Below are positions 42,262 through 54,725 of a stretch of 64,000 bases of DNA, piece by piece (positions within the stretch are counted from its first letter, which is position 1; each line of letters opens with the position of its first letter). Both the position numbers and the translations under genes were made by a program. The notes under the pieces were generated by a model. The model searched no databases. It was not told where the DNA came from and saw only the letters and a list, made by a program, of their open reading frames with translations. Source of the stretch: Brachypterus glaber (Eukaryota > Arthropoda > Insecta > Coleoptera > Kateretidae); the NCBI GenBank assembly GCA_958510825.1, contig OY294052.1:10437816-10501815 (forward strand), written 5' to 3'.

Positions 42262-45200
42262 GTATGCATAGATATAAAAGAATTATTTAAATTACCAACA
42301 ATAAAAGAAAATTTAAAGGTTTCAAACCTAAGGTTTGGGAAAAAAATATTTAAAAGATGCTAGGTATTAAAAAAATAATAATATCCAGGGAAAGTTCAAT
42401 TTTTAAATTAATATGAAACATATTTTAAATATGATATTTATCTTTATTATAAACAAAGAAAACTTTGAGAAAAAAATGGAGTAAAATGATACCTACATAG
42501 ATTAGACTTGGTATATGATACTATGATTCACACTTACATACATTGTTTCTAAACCTGCAGCATTTAGTTAGTATTTTTCTTTTAGGAAATGTATTTTTTC
42601 CTGAAAATTTTATAAGGGTTTTTATTGAAATTTTAATTTTTTGAACACAGGTTTTTTATAGGGGTTTTCTTGAAAACTCATAATATGACTTATAGTAACT
42701 TTTCCTAATAATCTGGAACTCTCCAGTTTGAAAATGACTTTATAAATAGCCAATTTTGAAATTGCGTCAATTTAAACCCCTTTTGGATAAACAATTGACA
42801 ATGGCAGGTAATTATAGACTATTAACCCTGGATTACGAGTAGTTAGATAATTATGTAAAAATTCAAAAAATTTAAATTAGGTTTTTCCCTTAATCCGGGA
42901 TTTTTTACCTATGTTCAAAGGTGTTTTTGGTAAAACTATAGCCTTATGGATTTTGCGGCCTATATAATTTCTAAGAAACTACTAGACCGTGTACACATCG
43001 GCCCTCAGGCAAGTTGTCTGGTTACCACCAGTTGCGGACGTCGTCGCGAACGTGTTAATTAGCAAACAATCTTAATTAATTAGCAAATAATCTTTTTTAA
43101 ACTTTTCCTTCCTGAAACTTGGCCAGACTCTTTATTCCATTAAATATATTTACATTGGATAGACAGACGATTTGCGGTAATTTTGGCTCCGCACTAACAG
43201 TATGCGTGATCCGCGAAAAAATTTGCCGCGCCAAAAAATTCGCGCACACATTTACCGCTCAACTTTCATTTTTGTAACTTTATTTTGTATTTATGTTTTT
43301 TATTAACTTTACTAAATCATAACAATTTTTTTGAAAATTAAAAATTTGGACTTTGAATTCTTAGTAAAAATTTTAAAGAAATTCCTAAGAATTCAATTTT
43401 AACGATTGAGGCGTCAAATGATTCGTCTTGATCATGTGAGGAACATAGGCTACCCTATAAAAAATTTCAGATTCAAAAGATAAAAAAATAAAACATTTTT
43501 AACCCGTTTGAATTAGTTTGAATTATTTCTATTTGCAGCAAATTATCAATATTAATCCGTTTCAATTAGTTAACCTGTTTTAATTTGCATTTGCTATTTA
43601 AATTTAATTCGTTCTAATTTGCATATGTGGAATATCATGTTTTAATTAGTTTCTATTTGCAAATGCGTAACATATTTTAATTTTTTTCTATTCGCATGTG
43701 CGAGTCGATATAAGCTTACCTAGATGATGTATGTAAAGTAAATTACTGAAAGAAATTGTATACACATTATAAGATTTTGATAGGATTCTTTGCCGCGGCC
43801 CGCGGGCTTCTTTAGACCACGGACTCGGCAACTTTTTATGCTATACCTACATATAGCATAAAGGTCTCAACATAGCTAAGACCTTCCCATTTCACATATC
43901 TAACTGTTTGAATCCGTTTTTTTTTCGCGAATTGATTCGGGTTCAAACAGATTAAAAATAAAATATTTTTAATCCGTTTTAATTCGAAAATGCGATTGGA
44001 TTAGATTTTATTTTAAATCTGTTTGAACCCGAAATTTTTGATAGGGTTGTATAATACTGTTCTAGCACTACGCGCTGTGAATAGTATAATAAAATGGTCT
44101 TACTGGTTTGGACAAAACCTGAAAAGTTTACAGTTTGGTTTTGACCTGTCAAACGGTATGACATGTATCACTTTGGACGGTCAACCATTGAAAAATCGGG
44201 TTTTCGGAATGTAAATCTGGAAAACTTTGGCTCGATAGTAAAAATTTCTATTTTTTTTTTAGATTTATATTAATGCGAAGATTCTTCGCACTCTCCGGTA
44301 CCGTTTTCCTCCTGAGATGCGTAACAATGCTGATCACTTCTTTGAGTGTACCCGGGGCGCATCTTCAATGTCAACCCAGAAACTACTCCACACACGGTTC
44401 TTCCTTCTTCAGCGATCTCTCCACGAAAATGTCACAGGCATACATCATTTGGCGAGGAGCCGGTATGTCCATACAAGGTGTGAGGACGTGCGGCGATTAT
44501 ATGTTTAGCGGCCATACTGTGGCGTTGACCATGCTGAATTTTTTTATTACGGAGTGTAAGTATGCAAAAAAAAATAAGATTTTTTTCAAAAACGGTGTTG
44601 AAACAAACAAAATTTGCTCCTTTTGTCCTATATTCACGTTATTTCATGTACCGCTGTAGGGGGTTACCTTAAACAGGATAGGTTCGTGAAGCCCCACGTT
44701 GCGCGTCATATGTAGTGGGTTATTTTAAACAGGGAAGGTATGTGATGCTCAAAATGCAATAAAAGTGAGATATTTAGAGACGTTATTTATTTAGGCACCG
44801 ATTTAATACAAAAAATACATAAAAAATGTGGACTTACCTACGAGGAGAGTAGGAATAACAAATTACTAGGTATGACTTTACCATTCGTATTAGTAATATA
44901 TATTACACTGTTACAGTAGTGTAACTGTGATTTAAAGTCTGTGAAAACGAACAGACCCCGTCATATTGAATATAAAACTTTGGTAAAAACCCCGAGGGGT
45001 TAACCTCCCGAAAATTTCGTGTACAGAGGATTACGCAAGTAAAAGATTAAGAACATGTTTGAATGATTGGGCAGAGGTTGTAAAGAGATTACGCGGGAGA
45101 TTAACGCCTCGGGAAACCCTGAAAAAAGATTAAAACAACATTTTAATATTCCCATCCAAGTGTATTTTCCGCTAAAAAAAATAATTATAAATAATAATAA

Positions 45201-45828
45201 TAATAAATATCTTTATTGGAGAAACCAAAAGGCTAACGACCCGAGGTCTTTCTGCAAAAGTTACATAAAATATAAAATTCAAAACTTAGAGTATCTTAAG
45301 TAAGTTAAGTATATGGAAAAAAAAGTATATAAAAAATAAATAATTATTATATCGGAAACAATTTTTTTTTAATATAATAACAAGCCGTGAAGATATTTAA
45401 TGCTACGCATTCCATAATATGAGGGGTTCAGAATTGAAACGGATCAGGTTCAATTTCGTACTGTTTTAATTTAATCATCTTTAAATGTATATTAAACTAC
45501 TTATTTCAGTAGAGTATATTGTATAGAATAGCGAAATTTGGGGGGGGGGGGTCAGCTCCCCTAAGCCCCCCCTAGTTACGCCTATGTGGGATTACTTTTA
45601 AAAACAATAGGGATCTTTCCCTTGTACAACTAGATTTTTCCTGAAAATGTCGATCGGATTATTCGTTCTTGAGTTATCGTGTTCACAAAAATCGTGATAT
45701 CAGACAGACAGACGGACATTTGAAAAAAAAAGTTTCTAATTTTTCATGAAACAAATTTTTTGTCTGGGCGATTTTTGATTTTTTTTTTTGATAATTCGAA
45801 ACTATCCTATAAGGAGGCGCTGTGAATA

Positions 45829-45869
<41 letters not shown>

Positions 45870-46315
45870 TTTTCCTTATTTCAGACACACCTCATTATAT
45901 CTACTATTTACACACTCTCTCCTGGATGATGAACATGTTTGGAATATTTTTCATTCTGGCAGCCCACGAACACTACTCGATAGACGTTTTCATAGCTTTC
46001 TACATCACCAGTCGGTTGTTCCTCTATTATCACACATTGTCCAACAATCACGCAATCATGGCCAAAGACGCAACGAGAACAAAAGTCTGGTTTCCTCTCT
46101 ACTCGTACTTTGAATTCGCAGTTGAAGGTATTGTACCGAATGAGTTCGAAACTCCCAGTGAGATAATTATGAATATAGTTAACTCGTTTAAGCAAATGTT
46201 TAATAATGTAAAAGATTTACACACGATAGTAGCTGTGAAAAGTAGCTCGGCTACTTCGCAGGTTATAGAGAGCGTGAGTAAGACAGTTATAACGGAAAAT
46301 AATAAGGATAAATAA
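41636..46315 (+). CDS. SMSr: SMSr / SAMD8 sphingomyelin-synthase-related protein, whole gene (3 exons)
   Basis: Joins 41636-42261, 44263-44555 and 45885-46315: 449 aa, against ~415 in human SAMD8. An N-terminal SAM domain (about 8-80: [13 protein letters not shown] to YIVCKML) is followed by six predicted membrane spans. The active-site triad of the PAP2_C family is intact: His293 in FSGHTV, and His336 and Asp340 in HYSIDV. Both junctions keep phase (Arg from AG|A, Tyr from T|AC). Family knowledge: an ER enzyme that makes ceramide phosphoethanolamine and limits ER ceramide; the SAM domain drives oligomerisation. Insects use CPE in place of sphingomyelin. The ~100-residue C-terminal tail beyond the catalytic core is Ser/Val/Lys-rich and unlike what I know of the family. 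Confidence 0.93.
42262..44262 (+). other. SMSr intron 1
   Basis: 2 kb, AT-rich. Contains a CGCGAACGTGTTAA terminus at about 43045-43058 that also occurs near 37040-37053, a degenerate array of TTTGAATTAGTT / GTTTTAATTTGCA-like words at about 43500-44000, and the 3' end of a family A element at 44040-44095. No coding signal seen. Confidence 0.5.
44263..44555 (+). CDS. SMSr: SMSr exon 2
   Basis: Acceptor T(10)AG at 44261-44262, donor GAGT|GTAAGT. Encodes [18 protein letters not shown], the extracytosolic loop with CQPRNYS, and the first catalytic motif [11 protein letters not shown]. Confidence 0.93.
45580..45870 (+). repeat. family A element ending next to the SMSr exon 3 acceptor
   Basis: From GGGATTACTTTTAAAAACAA through GATCGGATTATTCGTTCTTG and CAGACAGACAGACGGACA to GGCGCTGTGAATAATATAAT and about 12 AAT units; 5'-truncated. 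Only 14 bp separate its AAT tail from the acceptor AG at 45883-45884. Confidence 0.8.
45885..46315 (+). CDS. SMSr: SMSr exon 3
   Basis: Acceptor TTATTTCAG at 45876-45884; TAA at 46313-46315. Encodes the HYSIDV catalytic motif and the cytosolic C-terminus. The acceptor lies 13-15 bp beyond the AAT-repeat tail of a family A element. Confidence 0.93.
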
Positions 46316-46560
46316 CATCAGTCTGCGAAAATTCACTTTTTATGCGATTTTTCGCAGGCTAGCGTAATATTTATTACAGATTTTTTTAGTTCAATTTGTA
46401 TATAATAGTATCAGTGTAATAAGTTGTTATTTAAATGATAAACAATATGTCAATATTAGCATAATATTATTGGGTTAACCAGAAAGAGTAACGGAAGTAT
46501 AGAAATGCCTTTTTTGTGTAACAAGTATGAAAACCACTTTTTTGAAAGTTTGATATTTTA

Positions 46561-47209
46561 AACTAGATGAAACGTTGCAAGCACCCTGTCAAAAAATCGG
46601 CACTATTGTACACTAGAGCCATCTAGTTTCAAACTAGGTGTTTTGTTTGATTTTGAATTCTATATCTTTAAAACATTATATTCTAGCAAAAAACTGTATA
46701 TAACATTTTTTATAGGGCTTAAAAAGAGCTTTTATTTAAAATATAATTTTTTGAAATCGGGTTATAAATATGTGAGATATGCTAAAAAAACCTTTTACTG
46801 CTTTAAACGCCAATATCTCGAAAACAACGCGTTTTAGGAAAACGTTGTTTATAACATTTTTTGACCAATTTAAAATTATCTTTTATATAAGTGCCAAATT
46901 AACCAAATACAATAATAATTTCCCTAATTATAAACAAAAAACGCTAAAAATAGGAGTTTTACCCTCAAAAATAGGAGTTTTACCCCCAAAATCTAATCAG
47001 CTCTTCGGAATACGATAAGAAACAATATGCAAAAAACCGCAAGTCGATATCTCATGTAGATATGGAGTTAGAGAGTTTACACCCAGACAGACAGACAGAC
47101 AAACAGACGGACGCAAAAATTTTTTTTACTGATTTCGACTCAAAGATTTTGACTTTTCAGCGAAGATTTCAATACATCGGCACTCTTAGTAGCACTAAGT
47201 ACCGATGTA
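46561..47209 (+). repeat. family B element, copy 2
   Basis: Aligns end to end with 8678-9341; long stretches identical by eye (e.g. GTGAGATATGCTAAAAAAAC, AACAATATGCAAAAAACCGC). Contains a local duplication AAAATAGGAGTTTTACCC. Confidence 0.85.
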
Positions 47210-47871
47210 AAATATGTTTTAGTTTTTTTTTGTTCAGGAAATTAGGCAAATATTAGTTGACTGAGTAAAATTATTTGAAGAATTGCCGTCGACGTTTATA
47301 TTTATCACCTAACATAAAGTGGGAGGTACGAAGCGGTTTCATGAAATTTCCGACCTCAGATTACTTTATTTGGAGTTTCAGCTTTTTACCTATGTTTTGA
47401 TTATAAGTACAAATTAAAAAAATACTCACTAATAATATTTTGCTTTATTGACATTAATATTTGACCAAAATTTGTAGATATTTTAGATTAGTCCACTCGT
47501 TAAACCAAAAAAGACTAACAATTATACAGGATCAATTATTTATGTAGCACAAATTCATTTTCTTTGTGTGTTAAAAAAGACTAACTAATAATGACTGGAC
47601 TAAATATATTTATAAGACCCAAAAAAGTGTTACTGTTGATAATATTTAAGATATTTAAATTTATTTATAAAACCGTTGATATTCAAATAGCATATTTTAG
47701 TTAATAATTTTATATATTTTAATTGAAGGGCTAGTCATATGCGTTTTTAAAAGGTCTATGAGAGTGATTTCTGAATAAAATTCAAATTTCTGTTAAAACA
47801 TGAATCATGTTATTTGTTGTGTTTATTAAAAATTTAATCATTTTAACATAATATGTTAATATACAGTGCGG

Positions 47872-48560
47872 TCCAAAAGTCACCCCCCCCCCTTTTAACT
47901 TTTGAACGAGTTGAGATATCGACTTCAAATCTAGAACTCTTAAATAAGACAACTTAAACTATCTTTTAACATATATTTGATATTTTCGGCTCTTAAAATG
48001 TGGGCAGGGGGGCATGGGGGGACATTTTTTTAAATGGAAAGGGGGGTCGTGTGATACATCATTTTAAAGTTTATAAAATTCTCTTTAAAATTTTTAAAAA
48101 TGATTTTTAAGGTTTTGATTTTTCAATTTTTTGTGCTAAAACATTCGATTTTTTAAGTTTTTTTTTATAAATTTTTATTTATGTCAACTAAAATTAGTTT
48201 AAAAGTATAATTAACATTTTTTTATGATGAAATTAGGCATTTAAAAAAAATATTTGTTTTTTTTGAGGAATTTTGACATTAATACCCATTTTCAACCCCA
48301 TTTTAAAGCCAATTTTTTTTTTTTAATTTAAAATTATGGAGTTAAATGGAGAATTTTATGAGCTTTAAAATGATGTATTACACGACCCCCCTTTCCATTT
48401 AAAAAAATGTGCCCCCATGCCCCCCTGCCCACATTTTAAGAGCTGAAAGTATTAAATATATACTAAAAGATAGTATAAGTTGTCTTTCCAAATTTGAAGT
48501 CGATATCTCAACTGGTTTAAAAGTTAAGAGGGGGGGGGGTGACTTTTGGACCGCTCTGTA
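47872..48560. repeat. family C foldback, copy 1
   Basis: About 690 bp with ~210-bp arms. Ends CAGTGCGGTCCAAAAGTCAC and GTGACTTTTGGACCGCTCTG; inner TTAAAATGTGGGCAGGGGGG and CGACCCCCCTTTCCATTTAA pair. Other copies: 60022-60747 and half copy 57869-58034. Non-coding. Confidence 0.88.
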
Positions 48561-48578
48561 TATAAATTATATTATAAA

Positions 48579-49516
48579 AGGTGACCATCCTTGAAGGCAC
48601 ACATACTACATCAAAAAATATAAAAAAAAGTTTATATAAACGCAGACCCGCAAATCGGTCCTAAAAAGGGAGTTATGGTCCATTAAAGGGGATACCGAAA
48701 ATTGAGTTTTTATTTAATATCTCTGGAGCCCTTTGAACTATAGGGACGAGGTTTTGCTTGTGGTTTAGTATTATTAGGGTCAATTATTTATCAGTTATAT
48801 TATAGTATATTCAACTTTAAAATGCAGTAAGTGTAAACAAACGCACGTGGCAACAACGGATTTAGTCACAGGGTAGGACTTAAAACAAAATATTTCTATA
48901 TAACGGTCCATTGCAATGCATTGAACGCTTCTTCGCAAGTACTCGCGTACTGACCTGTTTAATTTACTACATCCCTACTCTCGCAACATTCGAGTGTTCT
49001 AACCAATGAAATCACGCGGCAGCTGCCGCGTGCGCGATTGTTTTATTTACTTCTACTGCATATTGAAGTTGAATATACTATAGTTTGTAAAATTTACCGG
49101 AGGCGCGTCTATAAGGCTTACCTTACATTCTTGCCAAAAACTTTTTTCATTGTAATTTTTTGCATTCTTTTTACAAATTATGGATTCTTTGAATAAAAAT
49201 ACATGAAAAAGGTTCTCTTAGTTTAATACCGTATACGCGTAAATACAACAGGACATGCCCCTAAAAAGTGTTACTATTTAAAGAGTCCATAAATCACTTA
49301 ATATTTATTTTTGGGCCAGGATTTTTTAGTTTTTGATGTAGAATCGCCTTGCAGTGTTAAATTATTTTATTAACGCCATTTTTGGGCCCTATTTACGAGA
49401 CCTACATTCACTGGACCGTAAGTGTTAGGAGCGATTTGCGGCCCTATTTTTACATGTTTTTTTTTTTCATATTTTTTGATATATTATGTCCCTTTAAGTA
49501 TGGTCAACCTGTATAT
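48579..49516. repeat. family E foldback, copy 1 (interrupted by family F)
   Basis: Left CTTGAAGGCACACATACTAC and CGCAAATCGGTCCTAA; right AGCGATTTGCGGCCCT, TTTTTTGATATATTATGTCC. Same blocks as 62147-62818, with family F inserted at 48801-49082. Confidence 0.8.
48801..49082. mobile_element. family F MITE, copy 2
   Basis: Ends TATAGTATATTCAACTT / AAGTTGAATATACTATA, extending to a ~29-bp TIR. Inserted in family E; the uninterrupted E copy (around 62,365-62,380) shows the empty site. TA is the likely target, which would suit a mariner-like enzyme (inference). Confidence 0.88.
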
Positions 49517-50496
49517 TAAAGTTTGTTTAAATTTCACTATAAAATTATTTGGGCAGACAAAACCAAGAAATTTGTTGGACACATAGTGACCATACTGATA
49601 TTTACTAGAAATTGTAAATGTAAAAAATTTATAACAGAAATCAGTTGTAAAATTTAACATAAAAATCCATTATAAATTTCTTATGGGTTTCTGTAAGTTT
49701 CTATATGGAATTTATCAACAGGCATGTGATGTCCTTCAAAGGTTTGACCATTATTATATTGTTTTTTATTCCTTTATTTTATACAAGTATGAATTTTATT
49801 CAAAATATTTATTTTTGTTCTCTAAGAATATTACTTCTTGAGAATATAGTAGGAGCAATCAGAAATTTCTTAGAATATTCCTATTGCCCGAACAATATAC
49901 TAAGAATCATTCTTCCAAAGATATTTATTCTAAAATAAAATGTACATTATTTAAGTTTTTTTTGTTAATTTACATACATTGTGTCTAAAAGTACTATTAT
50001 TATGGTGGATAGGACACAAAAAATATAGTTCTGGGCCAGAACTTTTGGCACAGCAGACTCAAGTCCCACACCTCTGGGTAGCCATTCTCGTTTCGGTGAG
50101 TTTTATATACTTGTGAAAGCCAACTCAATAGTAGTTCTTTCAATTAATTGATTGGCCTACACCGTGTAACTCCGCCAATATTCACCCAAATATCAGGCGG
50201 AAAAAATCCTCTCGAAACCAGTATAGATACCCTGATAGCACAAATATTTTAACAGTTTTCTAGGAATATTCTTTGAATGTTCAAGAGATATTTTTTGAAC
50301 AAAGTGCGCTATTAGGGACAATCTTTAATGCGCACCATTTCTGTTCTATTCACCATTTTTATATTTTAGACACACTGTAGTTTTTATAGTAGCAAGCATC
50401 CAAAAGTTTTTTTTTAATTTAAATTTAACTATACCTATTCAATTAAAAAAAGTCCAAACTATAAATATTAGATTATTTTACATGTAAAGCACTACC
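49517..50496. other. AT-rich spacer
   Basis: No gene, long repeat or RNA feature that I can support. The 77-codon open frame near 49,705 is hydrophobic and AT-driven, without family resemblance. Confidence 0.5.
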
Positions 50497-51182
50497 CTAT
50501 TAAAAATGACGGGTCTGCGCGGCAGTGGTGCTCCGAAGCATTTTTTTTGTCGGGGGCTGAACAAATATTCCTCATTAGCAGCGTGGTCTTTGTAAGGGAC
50601 GGATGTGACCGCTTTGGCGAATTTATTCCATCATCAGCCTGGCTATCATTGATATGCACAGGACTTGATTAATTTTATTTTTATTTTATGTAATATCATG
50701 CAGCGGCGGATTTATGTCATTTTAAGGGGGGGGGGGCATCCATAAGGAAAAAAAGTAAAAAAAATATATGCTTATATATCTCAAAATATAATAGCTGGGG
50801 GGGGGGCATATTTCCCAACTTAATATTGCGAAATTTTCCGGCTTACAAAAGAAGTTTTACCCCTGAAGAAAATTCCCAACTATGCTACAAAAGTTTCCCA
50901 AATAATCAATTTACCGACCAATCTCCCAACTCTGCCTCTCAGTTTTCCCAACTATACTGCCAATTTACGAAATCTGCCACTTAATTTTACAGTGGATTTT
51001 CCCAACTCGAGCTTGGTTGGGGGGGAGGGTGGCGCACCCCTACCCCCTCATGGAAGCACTCATGGTGCACGGGTATAAATGGTGCATAAACGGGATAGTA
51101 GCGAGGGAATTTCATCCGCTTAAAAGTCCGGTTTATGTACCATTTATACCCGCGCAGATCCGGCATTTTAAGTAGGGTATTA
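50497..51182. mobile_element. family H MITE split by a ~550-bp insertion
   Basis: AAAAATGACGGGTCTGCGCG ends at ~50521 and its continuation GGGTATAAATGGTGCATAAA resumes at ~51071, finishing with ACCCGCGCAGATCCGGCATT. The insert begins CAGTGGTGCTCCGAAGCA and ends GAAGCACTCATGGTGCAC, includes GGCGGATTTATGTCATTTTA with a G-tract, and has no ORF. Confidence 0.75.
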
Positions 51183-51339
51183 AGACATTATTTCAAAATG
51201 CACAATATTTTTTATTTAAAAAAAACTGTATACATATGCAGTAGGGTAAATATTAATATTTTTTAGTTTTAGTATAATTTAGGTAATATATTTTTTATAA
51301 CTACCTTACTTGTTAATAAAAACAATTTTTCAAACAAAA

Positions 51340-51640
51340 ATAAGATTTTTTTCTTCCCGTCCGTCCGATGTCACGTTTATTGTGAACACAATAACTAAAG
51401 AACAAATAATCTGATCAACTTGAAATTTTCAGGAAAAATTAAATTCTATGAGGGGAAGATCCCTATTCTTTTTGAAAGTAATACCCCCAAACACAAAAAA
51501 CTTATGGGGGGTAAAACTTAAAAAAAAATCTAAAAAAGCTGAAAGAAAATTCCGATTAACTTTTTCAGAAAAAAATTATTTTATTATAAGGATCAATGAT
51601 TGATCATTAATTCTACTAGTTTTGAAAGTTATCCCTCCAA
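51340..51640 (-). repeat. family A element, reverse copy
   Basis: CCGTCCGTCCGATGTCACG, AATAATCTGATCAACTTGAA, AATTTTCAGGAAAAATTAAA and TTATTATAAGGATCAATGAT run in the opposite direction to copy 1. Confidence 0.7.
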
Positions 51641-52526
51641 AAACAAAAAAGTTATGGGAGGTTAATAATTTTTAAAAAATTAAAAAACTATTTTAATTTT
51701 TTTTTCAAAAACTTTCCGTTTTTTTGCAAAAAGAAAATTAAAAAATTGAAAATTTTTTTTTTTTTTGAAAAATATTTTTGAATTTTTTTAAGGGGTCGTT
51801 CATAAAATACGTCACGCAAATTGACAAAAATTCATACATTTCATACCCCGTTTCTCGCGTTATTATAGGATGTAGAGATGTTATATTTTGACTAACCCCC
51901 CTATTGGGGGGGTAGTCCAATAGGGGGGTTTTGGCTACCCTCCCAATCGGCGTACTGCGTTTCTTACGAATTTACGTTTACGTTTTTACATCGTATTTGT
52001 AAATAAGGCCTAACGGGACCCCTGTTTAATTCTTTTAAGTTTTTGATATGTTTATAAACTATAGTGAGCTCTGCTCAATCAAATTACTAATAGTAGGTCA
52101 AATGTCCTATGTCAAGTAGTTTAATTGGAGGCCGCCATTCAAAATTACAGTCACACAGTAACTGTGTTAAATATTAATAATAATTTATCAAAAAAAAATA
52201 CAATCCAGAACTCGATCTCCGGTAAAGCCCGCGTAAAAAATCATTGCATCAATAGTAATTTTACTTTATAAGTTGGTACTTTAGTTGGTATTACTCGTAA
52301 AAAGTGTCAAAATATTCAACTTCACATCTGTCACATTATCAGTGTTTTATTTATGGATAATATGTGTAATAACAATTTGTGTAATGCTTCGTATTCACTG
52401 AGTGACCCTTCTAATCAGTCCTTGATCTTTTCGGTAGTGATAACAGACTCCGATGTTGTATGTTAGTGAAACGTGCGCCGTTAACCAGTGTATTATTTCA
52501 AGAAATATTGTGAAAAATCACCTGAA

Positions 52527-52804
52527 ATGCATACATTACAGCATATCGCGAGGAAAGACAAGCCTGAAAAAGAGTCGATCCACTCGGGGCACTTCATGGT
52601 GTCGCAGTTCCAGCCCGAGGAGCAGGACGACGAGGATAACGTGGCCGTGCCTATCCCCGAGGTAGCGGACGACACAAAGACCATTGTCCCAGTCAAAAAA
52701 TACATAGGAAAGTTCGAGATTGTTAAAAATAAGTACAATCAACAACAACTAGAAATAGACACGAGTTTGTCTAAACTGTTTCAGTGCATGTCATTGGCTT
52801 ACAG
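52527..52804 (+). CDS. Mondo: Mondo (MondoA/ChREBP) first coding exon, gene continues outside window
   Basis: ATG at 52527, donor TACAG|GTTTGT at 52805, 92 codons plus two bases. Contains IHSGHFMVSQF (the conserved MCR1 HSGHFM motif), an acidic run EEQDDEDN and the MCR2 start EIDTSLSKLFQCMSLAY, all signatures of Mondo family N-termini. Family knowledge: Mondo pairs with Mlx/Bigmax through a C-terminal bHLH-ZIP and activates genes in response to glucose-6-phosphate; this end is the low-glucose inhibitory domain. The expected next exon (GKLTSPKW-like) was not found in the remaining 11 kb, so intron 1 extends beyond the window. The open frame extends 5' past the ATG, but without another ATG. Confidence 0.88.
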
Positions 52805-52957
52805 GTTTGTTTATAAATAATTTTTAATGCTAATATTATTTACTATTTTGCAGTTACAAAGGTTACTTTGTGTTGTTTTGCTCCAATCAAAACATTGCAA
52901 AGTACCAACTGTAGATCGTTTTAATTTTGGTACATTTATTAATAAAACAGGGTCATT

Positions 52958-54230
52958 ATTTTGAAGGAAGAGCCTCCCCGTCCGCATATGCGGACGTTTA
53001 ACACTTTTTAATCAACGTCCGCAAATGCAAATTCTTCATAAGAGTTTGCGGACGTTGATTATTTTTTAATCAGCATCCGCAAATATAAAGTTTAATTACT
53101 TTCTTATAACGTATTAAAAAAAATCATGGTTTTTTACCTAAATCATCCTATTTTTTCCTGGAACGTCGTGAAAAATCAAACTTATCAAAAAAATTGTTTG
53201 TCTATCTGTCGCTCGGTTTGTCTGTATCCATGATAACTTAAGAAAGCTTTAAGCTAGAGACTTGAAAGTTGGAATGCAGATATATTTTTTTATTATTTTG
53301 GACAAGTTCGTATTTGAACAAAATCGATCATGGAGGAGGGGGTAAAAGGGGTTTTAAATTTTTGTTTTGGCCTTACACAGTAAGACATAATTTAAAACCC
53401 AGTTGAAACATAAATAAAAATTAGACAAAAAATGTTTGGCCTTTTTTTTTCATGGCCCCCTGTCCCCAAAATGTAAAAAAAATGTTACTGGACATAATTT
53501 TATTTTTAACAATAGAAGAAAAGTTTAAAAACCGCCTAAAAGGTCAAAAAAATACACAAAAAAATATTACAATTTCTTTCCATGATGCAATGGGGGAGGG
53601 GGCCCCAAAATGTAAAAAATTATTTACAGCGATATCCATAGAAAATAAAATAACAAGCATATTAATCATATTAATCAACGATTAATTTTTTTTTTCATGA
53701 GAAAATGCTCTTGCTCATTCGAAGTAAATACTCTTCTTACTTTGATACATTCATAAACAAGTTGGTAGTAATCTTAACATTTTACTAACTGGCACCTGGA
53801 ATATGAGGCTAGGGGAAGAGAAGAGGTACAATTTTGTGTGTATTCTATAGGCAACCTTGCATTCCAAACATTCCAGCGAGATGCCAGTTCATAAAACTTT
53901 AAATTTACTTAAGTTGTTAGGTTAGTTAACATTTGATAGTATTTGAGGAACAAATTTCTTTTGGGATGAATAATTTTGAATCTCTTTTATAAAGAGAGTT
54001 CAATAAAATTTGCATTTTCAAAGCCTTAATTGTTGGTTTCAATTTCATCAATCAATGAAAATTTCGCATATAATTTCGCTCATTTTTTTTTCACTAGACT
54101 CACAGACAGTTTAAGGTTATAAAAATTTGCGGACGTTGATTAAAAAACAATCCGCAAAGTTTGCGGACGTTGATTAAAAAATAATCAACGTCCGCATATG
54201 CGGACGGCGATACTCTTCCTATTTTGAAAT
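52958..54230. mobile_element. 1.27-kb foldback in Mondo intron 1
   Basis: Ends ATTATTTTGAAGGAAGAG and CTCTTCCTATTTTGAAAT. Just inside both ends is CCGTCCGCATATGCGGACG, itself a palindrome, then several copies of TTGCGGACGTTGATTA in both orientations. The interior (53,150-54,100) has no recognisable ORF; its 53,540-53,740 part resembles 36,880-37,110. Confidence 0.85.
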
Positions 54231-54505
54231 GCCTGCTTGTTTTCAAAAATATGTAAATTGAAAATATTTTAGAGAGTAAATTGACCTTGCATAATACAGC
54301 TAGGTTTGTCTAGAAGCTTTATAAATTCTCATTTTATTGCAATTGTGTAAACAAAGTGTATTTATCTAATTTACAAGATACTAGAGATACAGGAATCAAA
54401 AGCTATCTGTTATTTTGCATATTCATATGAAAATAATAAAATTTGCTATTTTATTCTAATATCAAGATGACTTTTCATCTTGTCTAATATTAAACTAGCA
54501 TATAC

Positions 54506-54725
54506 CCGCGACTTCGTCCGCGTAGAAATCGAGACACTAAAAAGCATCAAGTTCACTGTTGCGGTATACTTCAAAACAATAAGAAAGTCCCGTCGCCCGT
54601 GGCCAGACGCCCGTCGCGGGTTGATGAAAACAATATGGAAATCCCGTCGCCCGTCGCGGGTTGATGAAAACAATAAGGAAGTCCCGTCGCCCGTCACTTG
54701 TCGCCCGTCGCGGCTTGATATAAGC
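54506..54725 (+). repeat. retroelement-like CCCGCGACTTCGTCCGCG tail with CCCGTCGC tandem repeats
   Basis: CCCGCGACTTCGTCCGCGTA is a word common in arthropod non-LTR/SINE elements. It is followed by three units of about 54 bp containing CCCGTCGCCCGTCGCGGGTT and TGATGAAAACAATA. GC-rich against its surroundings. Confidence 0.6.

Noticed and set aside
44273..44659. 128-codon frame starting at an internal ATG and running past 44555
   Set aside because: The real exon is 44263-44555; the frame beyond the donor is intronic.
52853..52915. Possible second Mondo exon after a TTTTGCAG acceptor, encoding SYKGYF.. to a stop
   Set aside because: Mondo proteins continue with a GKL(T/V)SPKW-like sequence here; the candidate would truncate the protein at about 113 residues and lacks similarity.
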